Source: Subtercola sp. Z020 (GTDB lineage Bacteria; Actinomycetota; Actinomycetes; Actinomycetales; Microbacteriaceae). From it: 64,000 bases of DNA. Below, piece by piece: positions 26,031 to 36,254 of the stretch. Every line of letters starts with the position of its first letter. The stretch's first letter is position 1. A program made the position numbers and the translations under genes. A model generated the notes under the pieces. It was not told the DNA's origin. It saw nothing but the letters and a program-made list of their open reading frames with translations, and searched no databases. The DNA lies in the NCBI RefSeq assembly GCF_002931235.1, contig NZ_PSTT01000042.1, positions 62,001 through 126,000 on the forward strand. Direction: 5' to 3'.

Positions 26031-26810
26031 ATGGCGAGAACATACGTGGTCACGGGTGCAGCATCCGGAATCGGCAAGGCGACTGCCGAATTGTTGAAGA
26101 GCCGGGGTGAGACGGTCATCGGCGTCGACCTGCGTGACACCGACATCACCGTCGATCTCACCACCGCCGACGGCCGCGCCTCGCTCGTGGAGCAGGTGCG
26201 GGAGAAGACAGGCGGAACCATCGACGGCGTTCTGGCGATCGCCGGGCTCGCCCACCCGATTCCCGCGACCGTCGCCGTCAACTTCTTCGGCATGGTCGCC
26301 ACCCTCGAAGGGCTTCGCCCGCTGCTGGCCGGGTCGACGGCCCCGCGCGCCGCCGGCGTCGCCTCGATGGCGAGCCTCCATCCGGTCGACGACGAGCTCG
26401 TCACCGCACTGACCGAGGGAGACGAGGCCGCCGCCCTCGCCCGCGCCGAGATCCTCGCCGCAGACGATTCGACGGGCTCGCTGATCTACTCATCGACAAA
26501 GAAGGCGTTCGCGAAGTGGATACGGCGCTCCGCGCCGACCGCAGAGTGGGCGGGTGCCGGCATCCCGCTCAACGCCATCGCACCGGGCGTCATCGTCACG
26601 CCGATGACCGCTCCCCTGCTCGAGACCGAGGAAGGCCGTGAGCAGATTCGTGCCGGTGTCCCCATGCCGCTGAACGGCTTCGCCGAAGCGATCGTGCCCG
26701 CCCGCCTCCTGGCCTGGCTCGTCAGCGAGGAGAACTCGCACCTCTGCGGGCAGGTCGTCTTCGTCGACGGCGGGTCGGATGCCGTCATCCGCGGTGACTC
26801 GACCTGGTGA
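26031..26810 (+). CDS. short-chain dehydrogenase/reductase
   Basis: A 259-residue SDR resembling 3-alpha-hydroxysteroid dehydrogenase-like members. Cofactor motif TGAASGIG near the N-terminus, GVDLRDTDITVDLTT after the second strand (NAD-type acidic residue), catalytic YSSTKKA and the C-terminal VVFVDGGSDAVIRGD. An insertion around residues 105-150 (SMASLHPVDDELVTALTEGD) is as in that subgroup. ATG 26031 has AAAGGAG just upstream. Substrate unknown. Confidence 0.9.
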   Translation: MARTYVVTGAASGIGKATAELLKSRGETVIGVDLRDTDITVDLTTADGRASLVEQVREKTGGTIDGVLAIAGLAHPIPATVAVNFFGMVATLEGLRPLLAGSTAPRAAGVASMASLHPVDDELVTALTEGDEAAALARAEILAADDSTGSLIYSSTKKAFAKWIRRSAPTAEWAGAGIPLNAIAPGVIVTPMTAPLLETEEGREQIRAGVPMPLNGFAEAIVPARLLAWLVSEENSHLCGQVVFVDGGSDAVIRGDSTW

Positions 26811-26875
26811 CGCCGCGCGCCCGGGGTGGTGCGTGAGGGCACGTCCGGCCTGACCTTCTCGACTCGGCCATCACG

Positions 26876-27901
<1,026 letters not shown>

Positions 27902-28228
27902 TCATTCGGAGAACACTTTCTTCGCAACGCCCATCGCGCCCATGCCTTTCGGCCAGCCGGCGTAGAGGGTGACATGGGTGAGCGCTTCGATCAGTTCGTC
28001 TTTCGTGACGCCGTTCTCGACGGCGCGACCGAGGTGGAACTCCAGCTGGGCGGTGTCGCCACCGGCTGCGAGCACGGCCACAGTGATGAGGCTGCGGTCG
28101 CGGGCGGAGAGTTCGGGGCGGTTCCAGACGTCTTCGAAGAGCACGTCGTCGGTGAGGGCGGCGAGCTTCGGGGCGAACTCTCCGAACATGCGGCGTCCTC
28201 CGCCGACCTGCCTGGGCTGGTCAGTCAT
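27902..28228 (-). CDS. carboxymuconolactone decarboxylase family protein
   Basis: A 108-residue all-helical protein of the CMD/YurZ type. The core is SARDRSLITVAVLAAGGDTA, LEFHLGRAVENGVTKDELIE and ALTHVTLYAGWPKGMGAM. It lacks the CxxC/CxxH pair of AhpD, so peroxidase activity is not expected. ATG 28228 has AAAGGAG nine bases upstream; the longer frame overlaps the pseudogene upstream and is rejected. It precedes the aldo/keto reductase gene in the same direction. Confidence 0.9.
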   Translation of the reverse strand: MTDQPRQVGGGRRMFGEFAPKLAALTDDVLFEDVWNRPELSARDRSLITVAVLAAGGDTAQLEFHLGRAVENGVTKDELIEALTHVTLYAGWPKGMGAMGVAKKVFSE

Positions 28229-28266
28229 GGTCTGTCTCCTTTGTCGATGTGGTTGGTGGGTCTGGC

Positions 28267-28730
28267 TCAGGCACGCACGACGTTGATGTTGAAGTCGAAG
28301 CTGCCGAATTGCGCGTACAGGGCGAAGAACAGCCGTGAGTACATCTCCGTCGCCCGGGCCGCAGTGATGTCTCCCAGGTCGATGATGGATCCAGCCGACC
28401 AGCCGAACTGTTCCAGGATGCCGGTGACCGTATTCTTCGCGGCCGAATCGTTTCCGGCAACGAAGAGGGAGTGCTCGCCCGGTACACGGTGGGGGTCGAT
28501 CATGACTTCGTAGTAGACGGTGTGCAGCGACTTCACGACGCGGGCGTCGGGAAACGCGGCCTGGACCTGCTCGCTCTGCCACGCGGCGTAGTCCGCAGCG
28601 CCGCGTAGTCCGCAGCGCGGCGGGTGTCGGCGACGTCACGCGTGCCCACCGCGACATCGTGGCCGAGTTCGGCGAGGCGGCCTGCGAGGGCACGGCCGAC
28701 CATGCCGGTTCCCAGAACAGCGATCTTCAT
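28267..28730 (-). pseudogene. broken NADPH:F420-type oxidoreductase (NAD(P)-binding) gene
   Basis: ATG 28730 starts a normal family N-terminus, MKIAVLGTGMVGRALAGRLA then ELGHDVAVGTRDVADT, and the C-terminal part is recognisable in another frame (FPDARVVKSLHTVYYEVMID, GEHSLFVAGNDSAAKNTVTG, DLGDITAARATEMYSRL). Between them about 75 residues expected in this ~210-residue family are missing, and a 17-bp tandem duplication at 28586-28619 shifts the frame. The product cannot be made as one chain. The homology to F420-dependent NADP reductases is structural; the cofactor cannot be inferred. Confidence 0.85.
28586..28619. repeat. 17-bp tandem duplication
   Basis: GCGTAGTCCGCAGCGCC (28586-28602) is followed directly by GCGTAGTCCGCAGCGCG (28603-28619), 16 of 17 bases identical. 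Its length is not a multiple of three and it joins the two frames of the broken oxidoreductase gene. Confidence 0.92.
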
Positions 28731-28898
28731 GATGGGACTTCTTTCTCGTTGCGGTCGAATCGGGAGGGTTCGCATCCGGTGTGCGATCACCCCACGATGA
28801 CCAGTCGACTCCCTCGCGGAGGAGGGTTGAGAGGGCAGGGTCATCCCGGTTATGCCAGACCCTCTCACCGGCCGGTGCACCGGGCGTAGCGTTGCGGC

Positions 28899-29789
28899 AT
28901 GCACAACCGCGACGACATCCAGGCGTTCCTGACCGCCAGGCGGGCACGGATCACCCCGGAGCAGGCCGGCGTGCCTCTCTACGGCGGCAAACGCCGGGTA
29001 CCGGGGCTCCGCCGCGAGGAAGTCGCAATGCTCGCCGGCGTCTCGACCGACTACTACACCCGCCTCGAGCGCGGCAACCTCGCCGGCGTCTCCGACAGCG
29101 TTCTCAACGCCGTCGCCTCAGCCCTGCACCTCGACGACGCCGAAACAGCGCACCTCTTCGACCTCTCCCGCGCCGCGAACGCCGGCGGGCGAGGCCCGAA
29201 GAAGCGCCATGCGCAGCCCACGCTCCGCGACAGCATCCAGCTCATGCTCGACTCCATCACCGCGGCGCCCGCGTTCGTCAGGAACGCCCGGATGGACTTC
29301 GTCGCCGGCAACCTGCTCTGCCACGCGCTCTACTCGCCGATGTTCGTGAACCCGGCGCGGCCGGTGAACCACTCCCGGTTCATCTTCCTCGACCCCGCTG
29401 CTCGCGCGTTCTACCGGGACTGGGATCGGGCCGCGAACGACAACGTCGCGATCCTTCGCACCGAAGCCGGCCGGAACCCCTACGACCGGAACCTCTCCGA
29501 CCTCGTGGGTGAACTCTCGACCCGCAGCGACGAGTTCCGCACCCGCTGGGCCGCGCACGCCGTCAGCCTGCACCATTCCGGGGCGAAGACATTCGTGCAC
29601 CCCGCCGTCGGGGAGCTCGACCTCATCTACAACGCCCTGGACCTGCCCGCCGACCCGGGCCTCACCCTGACGATCTACAACGCCGCCCGCGGGTCGGCCA
29701 GCGAAGAGAAACTGCGCCTGCTGGCGAGCTGGGCGCTCACGCAGACCGACGTGCCGTTGCCGACGGCACACGTGGGCTCCTCCCGCTGA
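28899..29789 (+). CDS. MmyB-like XRE family regulator
   Basis: A 296-residue regulator. The HTH (PGLRREEVAMLAGVSTDYYT then RLERGNLAGVS) is the form used by the MmyB family, and the C-terminal half is the MmyB-like ligand-binding domain (DFVAGNLLCHALYSPMF, RFIFLDPAARAFYRDWDRAA, DLVGELSTRSDEFRTRWAAH). Such regulators usually repress an adjacent oxidoreductase; the divergent neighbour here is the broken NADP-oxidoreductase with the CMD and aldo/keto reductase genes behind it. GAGAGGG and CCCTCTC arms (28829-28866) in the gap may be its operator. Confidence 0.92.
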   Translation: MHNRDDIQAFLTARRARITPEQAGVPLYGGKRRVPGLRREEVAMLAGVSTDYYTRLERGNLAGVSDSVLNAVASALHLDDAETAHLFDLSRAANAGGRGPKKRHAQPTLRDSIQLMLDSITAAPAFVRNARMDFVAGNLLCHALYSPMFVNPARPVNHSRFIFLDPAARAFYRDWDRAANDNVAILRTEAGRNPYDRNLSDLVGELSTRSDEFRTRWAAHAVSLHHSGAKTFVHPAVGELDLIYNALDLPADPGLTLTIYNAARGSASEEKLRLLASWALTQTDVPLPTAHVGSSR

Positions 29790-29903
29790 CGAGGCCGCAC
29801 ACGCGTCGGTCTGGAAGCAGGTTCGATTCGATCTGCTCGAATCCTCCCGATCTTTCAGCGCATGCGGTGAGGGCGGTTGCGGTCGGCGTGCATCCAACAA
29901 TCC

Positions 29904-31430
29904 TCACGGGGCGTACGGGTCGGCGATACCGACGTAGCGGGTCTCGAGGTACTCCTCGATGCCCTCGATGCCGCCTTCGCGCCCCGTGCCGGACTGCTTG
30001 ACGCCACCGAACGGGGCGGCCGGGTTGGAGACGATGCCCGTGTTGAGCCCGAGCATTCCGACGTCGAGCTCTTCTGCAAGGCGAAGACCTCGGTTCAGGT
30101 CACGGGTGAAGGCATAGGCGACGAGGCCGTACTCGGTGTCGTTGGCCAGCCGGATGGCCTCCTCCTCGTCGGTGAAGGTGACGATGGGGGCGACGGGCCC
30201 GAAGATCTCCTCGTGCAGGATGCGCGCGTCGGCTGGCACGTCGGTGAGCACGGTCGGCTCGTAGAAGTAGCCGGCTCCCGGAACGACGTTCCCTCCGGAG
30301 GCCAGTGTCGCACCCGCCTGCACGGCGGATGTCACGAGCTCATGCACCTTCTGCCTGGTCGCCTCATCGACGAGCGGGCCGGTCTTCGACGTCGGCTCGG
30401 TTCCGCGGGCCACGGTGTGTTCCGCCATCCGCATAACGAGGCGGCTGGTGAATTCTGACGCGATGCCCGACTGCACCAGAATTCGGTTGGCTGCGGTGCA
30501 CGCCTCGCCACAGTTCCTCATCTTGGCGAGCATTGCGCCGTCGACGGCCTTGTCGAGGTCGGCGTCGTCGAAGACCAGCAACGGCGCGTTCCCCCCGAGT
30601 TCCATCGAGACACGGAGCACCTGGTGCGCCGAGTCGGCGATGAGCCGCTGGCCGATCGCGGTCGATCCGGTGAAGGAGAGCTTTCTGAGGCGGGAGTCGG
30701 TGATCAGCGGCCCCGTCACGGCACCGGCTCGGGTTGTCTGGATGACGTTCAGCACGCCATCCGGCAGCCCCGCCTCAGAGAGCACCTCGGCGAACAGCAA
30801 CGCGGTGAGCGGTGTGAGGGCGGCAGGTTTGAGCACCATAGTGCAGCCGGCGGCGATCGCCGGGGCGATCTTCCGGGTCGCCATGGCGAGAGGAAAGTTC
30901 CACGGCGTGATGAACAGGCTGGGACCGACGGGGCGTTTGGTGACGAGGAGCCTGCTCCGGCCGTCGGGCGCTACGGCGAACCGGCCGGCTATGCGCGCCG
31001 TCTCCTCGGAGAACCAGCGGAGGAATTCGGCTCCGTAGGCGACTTCGCCCCGGGACTCTGCGAGCGGTTTTCCCATCTCGAGGGTCATCAGCAGGGCAAA
31101 GTCCTCAGCGCGGGCGGAGACGATGTCGAACGCGCGGCGCAGGATCTCTGCGCGTTCACGGGGAGCCGTACGGCCCCATGAACGTTGGGCCTCGGCAGCG
31201 GCATCCAGTGCGGCTGCGCCATCGGCGACCGTCGCGTTCGAGACGGAAGCGAGCACGAGCCCGGTGGACGGGTCGTGCACGTCGAAGGTGCCCGCATCGC
31301 TCGCCGCACGCCAGTGCCCGCCGATGAAGAGGCCCGTGGGCACGGAGCCGACCAGGCGCTTCTCGTCGGCGGGGGTCGGCTGGCCGTTCTCGGGCGTCAG
31401 CGGGGTTCGGGTCGGCGTGATGGTGCTCAC
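29904..31430 (-). CDS. NAD(P)-dependent succinate-semialdehyde dehydrogenase-like enzyme
   Basis: A 508-residue aldehyde dehydrogenase closest in pattern to GabD. The general base is in MELGGNAPLLVF and the nucleophile Cys in RNCGEACTAANRI; the NAD-binding signature is FTGSTAIGQRL and the closing motif is PFGGVKQSGTGREGG. GTG 31430 overlaps the stop of the iron-ADH gene as GTGA. It is the last gene of the ten-gene operon and could oxidise a C4 semialdehyde made by its neighbours to succinate or a related acid. Substrate is inferred only. Confidence 0.9.
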   Translation of the reverse strand: MSTITPTRTPLTPENGQPTPADEKRLVGSVPTGLFIGGHWRAASDAGTFDVHDPSTGLVLASVSNATVADGAAALDAAAEAQRSWGRTAPRERAEILRRAFDIVSARAEDFALLMTLEMGKPLAESRGEVAYGAEFLRWFSEETARIAGRFAVAPDGRSRLLVTKRPVGPSLFITPWNFPLAMATRKIAPAIAAGCTMVLKPAALTPLTALLFAEVLSEAGLPDGVLNVIQTTRAGAVTGPLITDSRLRKLSFTGSTAIGQRLIADSAHQVLRVSMELGGNAPLLVFDDADLDKAVDGAMLAKMRNCGEACTAANRILVQSGIASEFTSRLVMRMAEHTVARGTEPTSKTGPLVDEATRQKVHELVTSAVQAGATLASGGNVVPGAGYFYEPTVLTDVPADARILHEEIFGPVAPIVTFTDEEEAIRLANDTEYGLVAYAFTRDLNRGLRLAEELDVGMLGLNTGIVSNPAAPFGGVKQSGTGREGGIEGIEEYLETRYVGIADPYAP

Positions 31431-32614
31431 AGGGCTGCCTCCAGGATGGTGACGATGTCACCGGGTTCGGGGTCGCGGGGGTTGTTGATGGTCACGGCGT
31501 CGGCGAGGGTGTCGGCGGCCAGCGACTCGAGGTCGCCGCGCGAGACGCCGAACGACGTCAGCGTCGCGGTCATTCCGACCTGCGCCGCCAGGTCGGCGAC
31601 CGCGGTGACGGCCGCCTCGGCGTTCTCGGTGACGGAGGCCCGGCTGTCACCGATTCCGAGAGCGAAGGCGACGCGGGCGAGGCGTTCCTCGCGCACCGGA
31701 AGGTTGAAGCGCAACACCTCCTCGATCACGATGCAGAGAGCGAGTCCGTGCGGGATGTCGAACCGGCCGCCGAGTGGATGCGCGATGCCGTGCACGAGAC
31801 CGAGTCCGGTGTGGGAGAAACCGACCCCGGCGATGTGGGAGGCCAGGAGCAGCTGCGAACGCGCTTCGATGTCCGCGCCGTCTTCGACCGCCCGAGGAAG
31901 GTATTCGGCCACCGTCGAGATGACCTGGAGGGCGATCCCGTCACTGTAGGGATTCGGCTGCCGCGAGAGGTACGACTCGAGGGCGTGCGTCAGGGCATCC
32001 ATTCCCGTGGCGGCTGTCGCCCGCGGGGGAAGCCCGACGGTGAGGTCGGGGTCGAGTACAGCGGCTCGTGCGAGCGCGCTGTTCGAGCCGACGTAGAACT
32101 TGCGGTGCCCGATGACGTCGGTGACGACACCGAAGGCGTTGACCTCGGCACCCGTTCCCGACGTCGTCGGAACAGCGACGATCGGCAGTGCTGCATTCGG
32201 GAAGTCGTTGCGGTAGTCGAGGTCGATTCCGCGGTTCGGGTTGACGGCGCCGAGCGCGATTCCCTTCGCTGCATCCATCGAGGAGCCACCGCCGACAGCG
32301 ACGAGTGCGTCGACATGCCTGTCCCGGGCGAGGTCACTGCCTTCGTCGACGCAGGTGGTCGTCGGGTTCGGTGTCACACCGCCGTAGACCGTGACCGCCA
32401 CGCCGGCGGCCTCGAGCGACGCGCGAACCGCCGCGACGACCGGGGAGGCCGCGAGGAACGCGTCTGTGACGATCATGGCGGTGGCGGCTCCGGTGGCCGT
32501 GGTCACGCGACCGACCTCCGTGACGCGGCCTCGGCCGAAGTGGGCGAACGGCTTCGGGTCGAGATCGAGGGTCATCTCACTGAGCGCGACGCTCTGGGGA
32601 GGGAGGATGCTCAT
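31427..32614 (-). CDS. iron-containing alcohol dehydrogenase
   Basis: A 395-residue group III (Fe-type) alcohol dehydrogenase. NAD(P)-binding GGGSSMDAAKGIAL, metal ligands in the segments MDALTHALESYLS and GLVHGIAHPLGG (His residues) and the late FDIPHGLALCIV are all present. ATG 32614 overlaps the previous stop as TGATG. Family members include 4-hydroxybutyrate and other omega-hydroxyacid dehydrogenases, which would fit a step before the succinate-semialdehyde dehydrogenase downstream. This link is inferred. Confidence 0.9.
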   Translation of the reverse strand: MSILPPQSVALSEMTLDLDPKPFAHFGRGRVTEVGRVTTATGAATAMIVTDAFLAASPVVAAVRASLEAAGVAVTVYGGVTPNPTTTCVDEGSDLARDRHVDALVAVGGGSSMDAAKGIALGAVNPNRGIDLDYRNDFPNAALPIVAVPTTSGTGAEVNAFGVVTDVIGHRKFYVGSNSALARAAVLDPDLTVGLPPRATAATGMDALTHALESYLSRQPNPYSDGIALQVISTVAEYLPRAVEDGADIEARSQLLLASHIAGVGFSHTGLGLVHGIAHPLGGRFDIPHGLALCIVIEEVLRFNLPVREERLARVAFALGIGDSRASVTENAEAAVTAVADLAAQVGMTATLTSFGVSRGDLESLAADTLADAVTINNPRDPEPGDIVTILEAAL

Positions 32615-33540
32615 GCCGGTACCCCCGCCGTGCGTCGGAGTTGTTGGCCGATGAGGTCTTCGTAGAGGCGTACCGGCGTCATCTCGCCGGCAAGGTCGCC
32701 GTACTGCGCCTTCGCCCTGCGGTAGATCTGTTCGACGAGACCGGAGAGTTCGGCGGGTACGCCGACCGACCGTGCGAGGTCGATGGACAGGCCGAGGTCT
32801 TTGCACGCCAACGCGATGGCAAAACCTTCGTCGTAGTCGCCGTGGTCGAGGATGCCGAGGATGTCGTTCTCGACGACGTTGCTTGTGGCCGGGCTCGCTG
32901 CCAGCGAGAGCCGGAGCACTTCGAGGTCGACGCCGGCTCTGACACCGATTGCGAGTACCTCCGCCGTCGCCACGAGGTGGGAGAACCAGAGCTGGTTGAT
33001 CATCAGCTTCACGGCGTATCCCGTGCCCGCAGGGCCGACGTGCAGGATGCGGTCGGGGTCGCCCATCGCCTCGAGCACCGGACGGAGACGTTCGACGTCG
33101 TGCGCGTCACCGCCGACGAAGATCTGGAGCATTCCGGTTGAGGCGCCCACGGACATTCCGGAGACCGGGGCGTCGAGGATGTGGAGACCCCGCGCTGCGT
33201 GTTCTGCACGCACGCGGTTCGCGACGTCAGGCACCGAGGTGGACATGTCGATCCAGGTGCCGCCGTCGGCGATGCCGGCGAGGATGCCCGCGCTTCCGTT
33301 GACGACGGCATCGACGTGCCTCGGAGTGGGCAGCATCGTGATGACGACGTCGCTGCTCACGGCCACCTCGGCGGGCGTCTGCGCCCAGGTCGCGCCGCCG
33401 GCGAGGAGTTCCGCCGCAGCTTCGCGCCGGATGTCATTGACGACCAGGGGGAAGCCTGCCTTCTGCAGGTTGCGGGTCATACCGGAGCCCATGTTGCCGA
33501 GCCCGATGAAGCCGACAGTGGTCGGCGATTGGTTGGTCAT
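32611..33540 (-). CDS. 3-hydroxyisobutyrate dehydrogenase family oxidoreductase
   Basis: A 309-residue beta-hydroxyacid dehydrogenase. Cofactor motif GFIGLGNMGSGMTRNL, substrate motif DAPVSGMSVGASTGMLQIFV and catalytic Lys in YAVKLMINQLW; the C-terminal helical domain ends normally. The start is uncertain between ATG 33540 and a GTG three codons upstream (MREM). Relatives act on 3-hydroxyisobutyrate, tartronate semialdehyde, 4-hydroxybutyrate or 3-hydroxypropionate. Its presence next to a second alcohol dehydrogenase and two aldehyde dehydrogenases suggests a multi-step oxidation of a hydroxy acid or aminoalcohol skeleton. Confidence 0.9.
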   Translation of the reverse strand: MTNQSPTTVGFIGLGNMGSGMTRNLQKAGFPLVVNDIRREAAAELLAGGATWAQTPAEVAVSSDVVITMLPTPRHVDAVVNGSAGILAGIADGGTWIDMSTSVPDVANRVRAEHAARGLHILDAPVSGMSVGASTGMLQIFVGGDAHDVERLRPVLEAMGDPDRILHVGPAGTGYAVKLMINQLWFSHLVATAEVLAIGVRAGVDLEVLRLSLAASPATSNVVENDILGILDHGDYDEGFAIALACKDLGLSIDLARSVGVPAELSGLVEQIYRRAKAQYGDLAGEMTPVRLYEDLIGQQLRRTAGVPA

Positions 33541-33586
33541 TTCTCTCACTTCTCTGTGCTGCAGCGCTGTGCGATGCGGATGGGCG

Positions 33587-35086
33587 TCAGTACCGGGAGC
33601 CTCGGCCGAGGTCGATCCACGTGGTCTTGAGGGAGGTGTAGGAATCGAAGGCGTGCAGGGATCGGTCGCGGCCCGAGCCGGACTGTTTGACGCCGCCGAA
33701 CGGTGTGATCACATCGGCCACGTCGAAGGTGTTGACCCAGACTGTTCCGGCGCGGAGGTCCCTGGCCACGCGGTGGGCGGTGCGCAGATCCGATGTCCAG
33801 ACGCTCGCGGCGAGCCCATACGCGCTCTCGTTCGCCACGCGAACACCTTCTTCTGGTCCGTCGACGGTCGTCACAGAGAGGGCGGGGCCGAAGATCTCCT
33901 CCTGGCCGATACGGCCGGTGTTGTCGACATGGTCGAAGACCGTCGGCTCGACGTAATAGCCCTCAGCCAGGCCGGTCGGCCGGATCCGTTCCCCACCGGA
34001 GACGGTCACCCCTTCGCTCTGGGCCACTGCGGTGTACGACAGCACCCGCTCGAGCTGTACCGCGCTGGCGATGGTTCCGATCTGGGTCGATTCGTCGAGC
34101 GGGTCACCGAGAACGAGCGAGGCGCCCACCGCGATCACCTTCTCGACGAGCTCGTCGTGCACCCGGGCGTCGACGACGAGCCGACTGCCACCGTGGCAGG
34201 TCTGTCCAGCGTTGTAGAAGATGCCCCAGGCGACGGCGGATGCGCAGGCGTCGAGGTCTTCGACGTCGGCGAGTACGAGCTGAGCGGATTTGCCGCCGAG
34301 TTCGAGGGACACCTGTTTGCCGTTCGACTCGCCGGCGTAGGTCAGGAAGCCGCGGCCGACGGCCGGAGAGCCGGTGAAGGCGATCTTGTCGACACGGGGG
34401 TGCCGACCGAGAGCCTGGCCGGCGACTCGGCCGATGCCGGGTACGACCTGCAGCACCCCGGCAGGCAGTCCCGCTTCAGCTGCCAGTCCTGCGAGCTTCA
34501 GGGCGGAGAGGCTGGTGAGCTCGGCAGGCTTCAGCACGACGGAGTTGCCGGCCGCGAGAGCGGGTGCGATCTTCCACGCGGTGATGATCAGCGGGTAGTT
34601 CCACGGTACGACGGCGGCGACGACCCCGAGCGGTTCACGGGTCACCAGGGCGAGGGCGCTCTCGGGCGTCGGTGCGATCTCGTCGTAGATCTTGTCGAGC
34701 GCTTCGGCGTACCAGCGGATCGTGCGTGCGGCGTTCGGCACATCGACGTTCCGGGAGTCGCCGATCGGGTGTCCGGAGTCGATCGACTCCAGGAGTGCCA
34801 GTTCGTCGAGGTTCTCCAGCATCAGCTCCGAGAGGCGAAGGAGCACGCGTTGCCGGGTGCGCCGGTCTGCCCTCGACCACACTCCGCTTTCGAACGCCGT
34901 GGCGGCACCACGCACCGCTCTGTCGATGTCTTCGTCGCCGGCCGCGCTCACCTCGGCGAAGAGGCTGCCATCGCGAGGGGCGATCGTGTCGAAGGTGGCT
35001 CCGTCAGCGGCGGGCGTGAATGCGCCGTCGATGAAGAGGCGGGTCTCGGGTCGCAGGGCGGCTGCGGCCGCGATCCAATCGGTCAT
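33587..35086 (-). CDS. aldehyde dehydrogenase, PuuC/betaine-aldehyde type
   Basis: A 499-residue aldehyde dehydrogenase. The general base is in SLELGGKSAQLVL, the nucleophile Cys in NAGQTCHGGSRLVV and the closing motif is PFGGVKQSGSGRDRS. The SWNYPL-like segment here is VPWNYPLIITAWKIAPALAA. The pattern matches enzymes oxidising amino- or trimethylamino-aldehydes, which fits an operon with a quaternary-amine importer, but the substrate is not determined. ATG 35086 starts the family-typical sequence. Confidence 0.92.
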   Translation of the reverse strand: MTDWIAAAAALRPETRLFIDGAFTPAADGATFDTIAPRDGSLFAEVSAAGDEDIDRAVRGAATAFESGVWSRADRRTRQRVLLRLSELMLENLDELALLESIDSGHPIGDSRNVDVPNAARTIRWYAEALDKIYDEIAPTPESALALVTREPLGVVAAVVPWNYPLIITAWKIAPALAAGNSVVLKPAELTSLSALKLAGLAAEAGLPAGVLQVVPGIGRVAGQALGRHPRVDKIAFTGSPAVGRGFLTYAGESNGKQVSLELGGKSAQLVLADVEDLDACASAVAWGIFYNAGQTCHGGSRLVVDARVHDELVEKVIAVGASLVLGDPLDESTQIGTIASAVQLERVLSYTAVAQSEGVTVSGGERIRPTGLAEGYYVEPTVFDHVDNTGRIGQEEIFGPALSVTTVDGPEEGVRVANESAYGLAASVWTSDLRTAHRVARDLRAGTVWVNTFDVADVITPFGGVKQSGSGRDRSLHAFDSYTSLKTTWIDLGRGSRY

Positions 35087-35150
35087 GTTCTTTCTCTCTC
35101 TCGGCCCTCAGAACGGGCCAGCCGGTTGTGAAGGCCGGGTCGGTGCGTGG

Positions 35151-36254
35151 TCAGACGGTGTGGCGGGTGACGGCGTCGCGGTCGAGAACGGCGCCGAGGC
35201 CGGGCGTCGTGGGCACGACGAGGTCGCCGCTGGCGTCGATCATCAGCGGTTCCATGAAGAAGTCGCGACGTTCCGGGGTCCAGCCGGGCGGGTCGAAGGG
35301 GAATTCGAGGTAGGGGCCGGCGTCCACCCCGGCCGCGACATGGAGATTCGCGAGCAGGCCGAGACCGTTGCTCCAGGTGTGCGGGGTGAAGGCCCTGTGC
35401 CTGAGGTTCGCCGATTCGGCCACCTGGCGTGCGCGGTGCATTCCGACAGCGAGCGCGACGTCAGGCTGGTAGATGTCGAAGGCATCCTCTTCGATCAGTG
35501 CCATGATCTCCGGCAGCGAACGCACCATCTCCCCGCCCGCGATCTGGATGCCGGTCTGAGCGCGCACACGCTGGGCTCCGGTGACATCGACCTGGGGCAG
35601 CGGCTCTTCGAGCCACAGCACACCGAGGTCGATGAGTTCCGCTGCCACGCGTTGCACCCGGGCCAGCGGCAGGGCGGCGTCGATATCACCGGACATGCGC
35701 CACATCTGGTTGAGGTCGACCATGAGGTCGAACTCCTCCCCCACTGCTTCACGGGTACGGCGGACGGTTTCGACACCATCGGCCAGAGCGGTACGGGAGA
35801 TGCGGATCTTCATGGCCCGGAACCCGAGTTCCCGGGCTGCCAGCGCGGATTCGGCCCGCGCCTGGGGTGCCTTCAGCTCCCCCGAGGAGGCGTAGGCGGG
35901 CAGCCTGTCGCGGGCGCCCCCGAACAACACGCTGACGGGGAGGTTGGCGACCTTGCCGATAATGTCCCACAGTGCCGCTTCGAGGGGCCAGTATCGGCCT
36001 CCGTGGAAGTTGATCGTCTCGATGCGCCTCACCTGATTGAGGATCTGCAACGGATCGGTGCCGATGAACAGGTCGCGGTACGCGTCGAAGCCGTCCATCG
36101 TGTCGCCGGAGCCGACCCCGGTGACACCCTCGTCGGTGAACACCTCGACGAGGGTGGCGGGGAACTGCCGACGCGGTTCAGGGTCCCAGGCTGCGTTGAA
36201 CGCAGGCACCAGCGGCAATACCATCCGCGTGAGACGGATCTCGGTGATCTTCAT
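35151..36254 (-). CDS. enolase-superfamily enzyme (mandelate racemase/muconate lactonising group)
   Basis: A 367-residue enzyme with a capping domain and (beta/alpha)7-beta barrel. The proposed catalytic lysine strand is AMKIRIS (KxR form). Metal ligands follow in MVDLNQ, WLEEPL and AGGEMV. A His at the end of a late strand is in FTPHTWSNG, as in mandelate-racemase-subgroup dehydratases and epimerases. Its ATG overlaps the stop of the Fae-like gene by four bases. The substrate is probably an acid, since all characterised members abstract the alpha proton of a carboxylate. Confidence 0.9.
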   Translation of the reverse strand: MKITEIRLTRMVLPLVPAFNAAWDPEPRRQFPATLVEVFTDEGVTGVGSGDTMDGFDAYRDLFIGTDPLQILNQVRRIETINFHGGRYWPLEAALWDIIGKVANLPVSVLFGGARDRLPAYASSGELKAPQARAESALAARELGFRAMKIRISRTALADGVETVRRTREAVGEEFDLMVDLNQMWRMSGDIDAALPLARVQRVAAELIDLGVLWLEEPLPQVDVTGAQRVRAQTGIQIAGGEMVRSLPEIMALIEEDAFDIYQPDVALAVGMHRARQVAESANLRHRAFTPHTWSNGLGLLANLHVAAGVDAGPYLEFPFDPPGWTPERRDFFMEPLMIDASGDLVVPTTPGLGAVLDRDAVTRHTV

